Assembly (NCBI GenBank): GCA_900473205.1
Contig: UCLB01000044.1
Location: 1-50,966, forward strand
DNA length: 50,966 nt
From: Hyphomicrobiales bacterium
Lineage (GTDB): Bacteria; Pseudomonadota; Alphaproteobacteria; Rhizobiales; Rhizobiaceae
Direction of reading: 5' to 3'
The notes under the pieces: model-generated
Database searches by the model: none
Told to the model about the DNA's origin: nothing
The model's input: only the letters and a program-made list of their open reading frames with translations
Position numbers and translations under genes: made by a program
Shown here: piece after piece, positions 45,918 through 50,966 of the stretch
How positions within the stretch are numbered: the stretch's first letter is position 1
Layout of the letters: each line of letters opens with the position of its first letter

Positions 45918-46610
45918 TTAAGCCTGGGTTATCTTGTCGCCGACGACCCGCCAGTTGACGAGATTTTCAAGCACCTTTTTGATATGCTCCGGCTTGCGGT
46001 TTTCATAATCGACGTAATAGGCATGTTCCCAGATGTCGATGCCGAGATAGGCGGGCCTGCCGACGGCAACTGGGTTATTGGCATCTTCATAACCGACAAG
46101 CGCGAGCTTGTTCTGGTCATCGCGGGTCAGCCATACCCAGCCGGTTCCGAAGACTTCGTCGGATGTGGCAACGGCTTTTTCGATGAACTTGTCGTAGTCA
46201 CCAAATGCGGCGCTCAACTCTTCTGCGGCCTTGCCATCCGGTCTGTTCGGGCCGCCGGGCGTAAATTGCTCCCAGTAGACAACGTGGTTCCACGCCTGTG
46301 CTGCGTTGTTGAAAATCTTCTTGTCTGCGGTTTTGCCAGCGGAGGCTTTGACGATCGCCTCAAGCTCCATGTCTGCATAAGGCGTGCCCTTGGCCAGCGT
46401 GTTAAGCTTGTCGAAATAGGCCTTGTGGTGCTTGCCGTAATGCAGAGCGACTGTTTTGGGGGAAATGTGCGGGGCAAGCGCATCTTCGGCAAAGGGCAGC
46501 GCGGGTTGCTTCAGCGGCAATGCGGCCTGGGCAATGGAAGGCGCGGAAAGGGCGGATGCTGCCGCCGTTGCGGCGGTTGCCGCCATGATGGCGCGTCTTG
46601 TCATTAACAT
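45918..46610 (-). CDS. exported Fe/Mn superoxide dismutase (SodBIII-like)
   Basis: 230 residues from ATG 46610 (MLMTRRAIMAATAATAAASA), with GGAGA 8-9 bases upstream. A start 45 bases earlier is unlikely. The twin-arginine pair TRRAIM and an Ala-rich segment form an export signal ending near AQA-AL. The SOD core follows: metal ligands are the His in ALHYGKHHKAYF, the His in AWNHVVYWEQFTP, and the Asp and His in LGIDIWEHAYYVDYENRKPE. A. tumefaciens has three Fe-SODs, of which SodBIII is periplasmic and made in stationary phase; this gene fits that one. Whether it goes through Tat or Sec is not certain. It removes periplasmic superoxide. Confidence 0.92.
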   Translation of the reverse strand: MLMTRRAIMAATAATAAASALSAPSIAQAALPLKQPALPFAEDALAPHISPKTVALHYGKHHKAYFDKLNTLAKGTPYADMELEAIVKASAGKTADKKIFNNAAQAWNHVVYWEQFTPGGPNRPDGKAAEELSAAFGDYDKFIEKAVATSDEVFGTGWVWLTRDDQNKLALVGYEDANNPVAVGRPAYLGIDIWEHAYYVDYENRKPEHIKKVLENLVNWRVVGDKITQA

Positions 46611-46713
46611 GTGTCGGTCTCCTCTGGGTGTGTCCTCGAGAGCAAACAGGTTCACCCTTGAAAAGTTTCTTTTAGACCTTGCTTATTCGGGTTCTTCGCG
46701 ATTTTGTTATCCG

Positions 46714-46727
46714 CAACATGCATGTTG
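46714..46727. promoter_or_regulatory. perfect 14-base palindrome between SOD and the sorbitol/xylitol dehydrogenase
   Basis: CAACATGCATGTTG is its own reverse complement and lies 18 bases before the dehydrogenase start and about 104 bases from the SOD start, in the divergent intergenic region. A site for a dimeric regulator is plausible. Its position between an RBS and possible promoter suits repression of the dehydrogenase. The binding protein is unknown. Confidence 0.4.
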
Positions 46728-46745
46728 AGAGTCGAGGAGGACAGA

Positions 46746-47810
46746 ATGCAGTCTCAGGGAAAATCGGGCGAAGAGCGCGCACTTGTGCTGGAAGAAATGG
46801 GCAAGCTGTCCCTGCGTTCATTTCCGCTGGAGGAGCAAGTCGGCCCTCACGACGTGCGCGTCGCCATCCACACCGTGGGTATTTGCGGCAGCGACGTGCA
46901 CTATTACACCCACGGCGCTATCGGCAATTTCGTGGTGCGCGAGCCGATGATTCTCGGGCACGAGGCATCCGGCACTGTGACGGAGGTTGGTTCGCAGGTA
47001 ACGACGCTTTCCGTGGGTGATCGCGTATGCATGGAGCCGGGCATCCCGGACCCGATCAGCCGCGCAAGCCGCACCGGCCATTACAATCTCGACCCAGCCG
47101 TTCGGTTCTGGGCGACGCCGCCGATCCATGGCGTGCTGCGTGCATCCGTCGTGCATCCGGCTGCCTTTACCTTCAAACTGCCTGACAATGTCTCCTTTGC
47201 CGCAGGCGCCATGGTAGAGCCACTGGCCGTTGGCGTGCAGGCGGCAACGCAGGCCAAGGTCAAGCCGGGCGATATCGCCGTCGTTATCGGTGCCGGTCCC
47301 ATCGGCCTTGTTACCGTGCTGGCAGCGCTGGCCGCCGGTTGCGCCCGCGTTATCGTCTCGGATGTCGATCCGGTGAAGCTAGACATGGCGCGTGGTCTTG
47401 GGCCAGTCGAAACCGTCAATGTCCGCGAGCATAATCTGGCCGAGCAGGTTTTGAAATCAACAGCCGGTTGGGGTGCGGACGTCATTTTCGAATGCTCCGG
47501 TGCGGAAGCGGCCATTACCCATGTGTTCGAACCGCTGCGGCCTGCTGGCACGGTGGTCTTCGTGGGCATGCCCACCAAGCTTGTGGCCTATGACGTGGTG
47601 GCCGCGCAAATTCGCGAGGCGCGCGTCGAGCATGTTTTCCGCTACGCCAATGTGTTTGGCCGCTGCGTGGACATGCTGGCCTCCGGCGCTATCGATGTCG
47701 CGCCGCTGATCACCCGCACCTTCGAATTCGAAGACAGCATCAAGGCGTTCGATATCGCCGCTTCTGCCCCTGCGGGCGAGGTGAAGATGCAAATTATCAT
47801 GCCTCAGTGA
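46746..47810 (+). CDS. zinc-type polyol dehydrogenase, xylitol/sorbitol dehydrogenase family
   Basis: 354 residues from ATG 46746 ([20 protein letters not shown]), with AGGAGGACAGA before it. It is a medium-chain NAD-dependent dehydrogenase. The catalytic Zn site has the Cys in [11 protein letters not shown] and the His-Glu of LGHEASGTV. The NAD fold has [20 protein letters not shown] and the acidic residue in [14 protein letters not shown], suggesting NAD over NADP. The structural-zinc cysteine cluster of classical sorbitol dehydrogenases is absent, replaced by [20 protein letters not shown]. That form is common in rhizobial xylitol dehydrogenases. It probably oxidises a polyol to a ketose. 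Confidence 0.88.
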   Translation: MQSQGKSGEERALVLEEMGKLSLRSFPLEEQVGPHDVRVAIHTVGICGSDVHYYTHGAIGNFVVREPMILGHEASGTVTEVGSQVTTLSVGDRVCMEPGIPDPISRASRTGHYNLDPAVRFWATPPIHGVLRASVVHPAAFTFKLPDNVSFAAGAMVEPLAVGVQAATQAKVKPGDIAVVIGAGPIGLVTVLAALAAGCARVIVSDVDPVKLDMARGLGPVETVNVREHNLAEQVLKSTAGWGADVIFECSGAEAAITHVFEPLRPAGTVVFVGMPTKLVAYDVVAAQIREARVEHVFRYANVFGRCVDMLASGAIDVAPLITRTFEFEDSIKAFDIAASAPAGEVKMQIIMPQ

Positions 47811-47910
47811 TGATTGAGGGTTGCACGAAATTTACGAGCGGTTAGCTTGTGTGCCGTTGACGGGCGGAGGCTGGAACCGTTCAACTGTATCGATGCAGGA
47901 GGAATAATTC

Positions 47911-48963
47911 ATGAAGACGATCAAGGGACCGGGGCTTTTTCTCGGTCAGTTTGCGGGTGATGCTGCGCCGTTCAATACGTGGGATGGCATTACCAAGTGG
48001 GCGGCTGAAAAAGGTTATCTGGGCGTACAGGTACCAACCTGGGCCGGACAGTTGATCGACCTGAAAAAAGCAGCAGAATCCAAGGATTATTGCGACGAAT
48101 TTGCCGGTGTCGCACGCCAGAACGGCGTTGAGGTCACCGAGCTTTCCACTCACTTGCAAGGCCAATTGGTAGCAGTGCATCCAGCCTATGACGAAGCCTT
48201 TGACGGATTTGCCGCACCCGAAGTGCGCGGCAACCCTAAGGCACGTCAGGCATGGGCCGTTGAGCAGGTCAAGCTTGCGCTGAAGGCATCGCGCAATCTT
48301 GGTATCAATGCACACGCCACCTTCTCCGGCGCGCTGGCCTGGCCCTTCATCTACCCTTGGCCGCAGCGTCCTGCCGGTCTGGTTGAGGCCGCATTCGACG
48401 AGCTTGCCAAGCGCTGGACGCCAATCCTCGACTACGCTGACGAGCAGGGCGTGGACGTCTGCTATGAAATCCATCCCGGTGAAGACCTGCATGATGGCGT
48501 TACCTTCGAGATGTTCCTTGAGCGCGTGAAGAACCACAAACGCGCCAATATGCTCTACGACCCCTCGCATTACGTGCTGCAGTGCCTGGATTATCTCGAC
48601 AATATCGACATCTACAAAGACCGCATCAAGATGTTCCACGTCAAGGATGCCGAGTTCAACCCGACCGGACGTCAGGGCGTTTACGGCGGTTATCAGGGTT
48701 GGGTCGAACGGGCCGGTCGTTTCCGGTCGCTGGGCGACGGACAGGTGGATTTCGGCGCAGTCTTCTCGAAAATGGCCGCCAATGATTTCGACGGCTGGGC
48801 CGTGGTTGAGTGGGAATGCGCGCTGAAGCACCCGGAAGACGGCGCTGCCGAAGGTTCTGAATTCGTCAAGGCGCACATCATCCGCGTGACGGAAAAGGCG
48901 TTTGACGACTTCGCTTCCAGCGGCACGGATGATGCAGCCAACCGCCGCATGCTGGGTCTTTAA
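47911..48963 (+). CDS. sugar phosphate isomerase/epimerase, TIM-barrel (xylose-isomerase-like)
   Basis: 350 residues from ATG 47911, with CAGGAGGAATAATTC upstream. The barrel opens with GPGLFLGQFAGDAAPFNTWD. The metal/catalytic residues are at strand ends: Glu in CYEIHPGEDLHDG, Asp-His in LYDPSHYVLQCLD, His in KMFHVKDAEFN and Glu in AVVEWECAL. These are the positions used by inosose dehydratase (IolE)-type and xylose-isomerase-like enzymes. It pairs with the Gfo/Idh/MocA gene 21 bases downstream, a very frequent combination for oxidation and rearrangement of sugars or cyclitols. The substrate is not known. Confidence 0.88.
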   Translation: MKTIKGPGLFLGQFAGDAAPFNTWDGITKWAAEKGYLGVQVPTWAGQLIDLKKAAESKDYCDEFAGVARQNGVEVTELSTHLQGQLVAVHPAYDEAFDGFAAPEVRGNPKARQAWAVEQVKLALKASRNLGINAHATFSGALAWPFIYPWPQRPAGLVEAAFDELAKRWTPILDYADEQGVDVCYEIHPGEDLHDGVTFEMFLERVKNHKRANMLYDPSHYVLQCLDYLDNIDIYKDRIKMFHVKDAEFNPTGRQGVYGGYQGWVERAGRFRSLGDGQVDFGAVFSKMAANDFDGWAVVEWECALKHPEDGAAEGSEFVKAHIIRVTEKAFDDFASSGTDDAANRRMLGL

Positions 48964-48984
48964 AAGAGTTTTCGAGGATATTTC

Positions 48985-50172
48985 ATGGCTATTGAAGGAA
49001 AGACGACCGACAAGGCGAACAAACGGATTCGCCTTGGCATGGTGGGTGGCGGCGCAGGTGCCTTCATCGGTGGCGTGCACCGCATGGCAGCACGGCTGGA
49101 TAATCGCTTCGAGCTGGTGGCAGGCGCTCTGTCCTCCACGCCAGAAAAATCGAAAGCATCCGGGCTGGAGCTTGGGCTGGACGAAGACCGCTGCTACGGC
49201 TCCTTCGAGGAGATGGCGGAAAAGGAAGCGGCACGCGAAGATGGCATCGAAGCCGTTGCTATCGTGACACCCAACCATGTGCACTATCCGGCGGCGAAGG
49301 CCTTTCTGGAGCGTGGCATCCACGTCATCTGCGACAAGCCGCTGACCTCCAATCTGGAGGATGCGAAAAAGCTGAAAGAGGTGGCGGACAAGGCCGATGC
49401 GCTCTTCGTGCTGACGCATAATTACACCGGCTATCCTATGGCGCGCCATGCGCGTGAACTGGTGGAAAGCGGCGCGCTGGGTGACATCCGCCTCGTGCAG
49501 ATGGAGTATCCGCAGGACTGGCTGGCAGAACCCGTGGAGCAGACCGGTGCCAAGCAGGCGGTGTGGCGCACGGACCCGGCTCAATCCGGTGCCGGTGGAT
49601 CGACCGGCGATATCGGCACACACGCCTATAATCTCGGCTGCTTCATTTCCGGCCTCGAAGCCGATGAACTGGCAGCCGATGTGCATACATTCGTGGACGG
49701 TCGTCGTCTGGACGATAACGCCCACGTCATGCTGCGCTTCAAGGCTAAAGATGGCAAAGCCCCTGCCAAGGGCTTGCTATGGTGCAGCCAGGTGGCCGTG
49801 GGTAACGAAAACGGCCTGAAGGTCCGCATCTATGGCAGCAAGGCTGGCATCGAGTGGACACAGGCGGACCCGAACTATCTGTGGTTCACCAAGCTGGGCG
49901 AGCCGAAGCAGTTGATCACCCGTGGTGGCGCAGGTGCCGGTGCAGCCGCCGCCCGCGTCAGCCGCATTCCATCCGGCCACCCGGAAGGCTACCTCGAAGC
50001 CTTCGCCACCATCTACACCGAAGCCGCCAATGCCATCGATGCACGGCGCAACGGTACGGAACTGGATAAGGCGGTTATTTATCCGACCATTGATGACGGC
50101 GTTAAAGGCGTGGCCTTTGTTGAGGCATGTATTGCTTCGTCCAAGCAGAATGGTGGATGGGTGAAGTTGTAA
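48985..50172 (+). CDS. Gfo/Idh/MocA-family NAD(P)-dependent oxidoreductase
   Basis: 395 residues from ATG 48985, with GAGGA 8 bases upstream. A Rossmann fold is at the N-terminus (RIRLGMVGGGAGAFIGGVHR, then a basic/acidic switch near ELVAGALSST). The family motif ICDKPLTSNLEDA carries the catalytic Lys of EKP-type sites. The GSTGDIGTHAYNLGCFISGL segment carries the catalytic Asp-X-X-X-His (DIGTH). Members oxidise sugars, cyclitols or glycosides, often at C3. With the isomerase it could run a sugar-to-keto-sugar path and hand products to the dehydrogenase at 46746. The substrate is unknown. Confidence 0.9.
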   Translation: MAIEGKTTDKANKRIRLGMVGGGAGAFIGGVHRMAARLDNRFELVAGALSSTPEKSKASGLELGLDEDRCYGSFEEMAEKEAAREDGIEAVAIVTPNHVHYPAAKAFLERGIHVICDKPLTSNLEDAKKLKEVADKADALFVLTHNYTGYPMARHARELVESGALGDIRLVQMEYPQDWLAEPVEQTGAKQAVWRTDPAQSGAGGSTGDIGTHAYNLGCFISGLEADELAADVHTFVDGRRLDDNAHVMLRFKAKDGKAPAKGLLWCSQVAVGNENGLKVRIYGSKAGIEWTQADPNYLWFTKLGEPKQLITRGGAGAGAAAARVSRIPSGHPEGYLEAFATIYTEAANAIDARRNGTELDKAVIYPTIDDGVKGVAFVEACIASSKQNGGWVKL

Positions 50173-50390
50173 GGCAAATGGGGTTGGGCCACATCAACGG
50201 CACGCGATGTCGGGTGTGGCTCACGTCTTGCTGCCTACTTTTATCGCTCACTTCACCGCAACTTAGCTGGAGAATTGCTTGGCGGCATGCACCGCTCCAA
50301 GCCCGTCTCCTTCTGCAGCCATTCTTATGCACGGGCTTAAATTTACTGGTCTGCGATCTCTGCTATTGGAGTGGTGAGCGTGCCTCTTGC

Positions 50391-50560
50391 CAATCTCCCC
50401 CCGTGGGGGAGATGTCCGGCAGGACAGAGGGGGGTGAGCGGCTGGCTCTGCGGCCTGCGGGTTTTCACTCGGCGCAAGTGGCAGACCCCTCACCTGAAAA
50501 ATCTATGAGTTAGCGTTGCTAAGATCATGATTTTTCTTCCTCTCCCACAGGGGGAGAGGT
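50391..50560. repeat. pair of short palindromic rhizobial-type repeats
   Basis: First unit about 50393-50436: a self-complementary CTCCCCCCGTGGGGGAG core followed by GTCCGGCAGGACAGAGGGGGG. Second unit about 50535-50557: CCTCTCCCACAGGGGGAGAGG. These match in design the CTTCTCC...GGGGAGAAG unit near 6039-6084. Such elements are common in rhizobial intergenic DNA. The genome-wide copy number cannot be judged from one window. Confidence 0.55.
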
Positions 50561-50593
50561 AACCCAGCTGAGATGTCGAGGACACTCTGCCCG

Positions 50594-50644
50594 CAACCCC
50601 CGTCCTTCGAGGGGCGCTTTGCGCCCGCCTCAGGATGAGGGTTG
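50594..50644. repeat. 51-base near-palindromic inverted repeat
   Basis: The ends CAACCC and GGGTTG, the inner pairs TCCT with AGGA and CGAGGGGCGC with GCGCCCGCC flank a three-base TTT centre. The whole can form one long hairpin. It lacks a downstream T-run on either strand close enough to be a classical terminator and looks like an interspersed palindromic element. Confidence 0.55.
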
Positions 50645-50803
50645 CTGCGGTGTGCCCTGGCTTTCACGTCAACTACAGTGATTTTGAATTACAACTAGAG
50701 CAATCGAGAAGCCTCTCGCGCGCCCGTCCCCCTGCCCTTACCTAAACCCGACAAAAGCAATGCGGCGCAGTCCCTCCACACATCCCCACCACAAAAACGA
50801 AAA

Positions 50804-50824
50804 AACCCCGGCAAGACCGAGGTT
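50804..50824 (-). terminator. rho-independent terminator of the partial gene at the right edge
   Basis: AACCCCGG and CCGAGGTT pair (one G-T) around a five-base loop. On the minus strand the stem is followed by a clear T-run (TTTTTTCGTTTTTG), so it ends leftward transcription of the gene at 50851-50966. Confidence 0.8.
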
Positions 50825-50850
50825 CTTTAACTCACAAAAGCACGCGCAGA

Positions 50851-50966
50851 TTACTCGGCGGCGTTTTCCAATGTTGGGGCTTCGCCACCTTCGGTGCCTT
50901 CGGCTGCTGCTTCGCCATCTTCGCTGCCGGCTGCGCGGCGGGGGCGACGGGGGCGGGGGCTGGTGC
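50851..50966 (-). CDS. C-terminal fragment of an unidentified gene with an Arg-rich then acidic tail
   Basis: Only the last 38 codons and the stop (TAA at 50853-50851) are in the window; the start lies beyond the right edge. The readable part runs from an Arg/Pro-rich patch (SPRPRRPRRAAGS) to an acidic, Ala/Gly-rich end (EDGEAAAEGTEGGEAPTLE, then NAAE). Such tails occur on RNA-binding and ribosome-associated proteins, but the family cannot be named from this. Good codon texture and a terminator just downstream support a real gene end. Confidence 0.7.
   Translation of the reverse strand, partial: TSPRPRRPRRAAGSEDGEAAAEGTEGGEAPTLENAAE

Larger units (their letters stand above)
50173..50850. other. 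678-base intergenic region with palindromic repeats, no gene
   Basis: No open frame with a ribosome site or protein-like composition is seen. The stretch holds short palindromic repeats near 50391-50560, a long inverted repeat at 50594-50644, and a terminator at 50804-50824. Confidence 0.6.

Noticed and set aside
47881..49725. 614-codon open frame on the minus strand opposite the isomerase and Gfo/Idh/MocA genes
   Set aside because: The plus-strand genes have clear domains and ribosome sites. The antisense translation is low-quality sequence rich in His, Cys and Arg.
50127..50513. 128-codon plus-strand open frame after the Gfo/Idh/MocA gene
   Set aside because: It starts inside the preceding gene out of frame and runs through the palindromic repeats; composition is not protein-like.

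Overview
The window reads as a chromosomal segment of a member of the Rhizobiaceae, most likely Agrobacterium or a close Rhizobium. The grounds are: high-GC coding sequence with Shine-Dalgarno sites and many 1-4 base overlaps between genes; many oligopeptide-type ABC operons; the neighbourhood secA / parvulin isomerase / argJ / acetyltransferase / mutT; a katG-oxyR divergent pair; an exported iron-type superoxide dismutase; and the pruR-dcpA pair, which is best known from Agrobacterium tumefaciens. I see no phage, insertion sequence, CRISPR array, tRNA or rRNA. The window is cut at both ends, through a chemoreceptor gene on the left and through the C-terminus of an unidentified gene on the right.

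Layout. 1-5020: a truncated methyl-accepting chemotaxis protein, then a type I secretion ABC transporter and its membrane fusion protein, all on the minus strand. 5219-9810: a FadR/GntR-type regulator, a palindrome-bearing intergenic region, and an operon of two permeases and two ATPases of the peptide/nickel ABC class with no binding protein beside it. 9821-13015: an FkbM methyltransferase, then dcpA and pruR (a periplasmic pterin-binding SUOX-fold protein and a dual GGDEF-EAL cyclic-di-GMP enzyme). 13353-16649: katG with its terminator, and divergent oxyR. 16779-21699: a TetR repressor and an RND efflux pump (adaptor plus inner-membrane pump, no outer-membrane factor), with a perfect palindrome in front and a strong terminator behind.

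21765-28576 is a housekeeping block: a small membrane protein, mutT, a GNAT acetyltransferase, argJ and a periplasmic parvulin isomerase run leftwards, and secA runs rightwards. 28615-33198 holds less conserved single genes: a family 8 glycosyltransferase with lower GC, a small secreted protein, a DMT/EamA transporter, a CelD-like (BioF2-type) acetyltransferase, and a secreted glycine-rich repeat protein. 33660-39770 is an operon for a complete oligopeptide-type ABC importer ending in a class V aminotransferase. 40238-45626 is a complete dppABCDF-like dipeptide importer on the minus strand. 45918-46610 is an exported Fe/Mn superoxide dismutase. 46746-50172 is a carbohydrate or polyol catabolic set (xylitol-dehydrogenase-like enzyme, TIM-barrel isomerase/epimerase, Gfo/Idh/MocA dehydrogenase). 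50173-50850 is non-coding and carries palindromic repeats.

Themes. Three peptide-class ABC systems lie within 40 kb, two complete and one without a binding protein. Two peroxide/superoxide defence loci are present. The most unusual candidates are the class V aminotransferase fused into an ABC importer operon, the regulator-linked ABC operon lacking a binding protein, the Val-Gly-Gly repeat secreted protein, and the possible extension of the pruR-dcpA operon by an FkbM methyltransferase. pruR-dcpA itself is a described system. I do not see a clearly new multi-gene defence or mobile system here.
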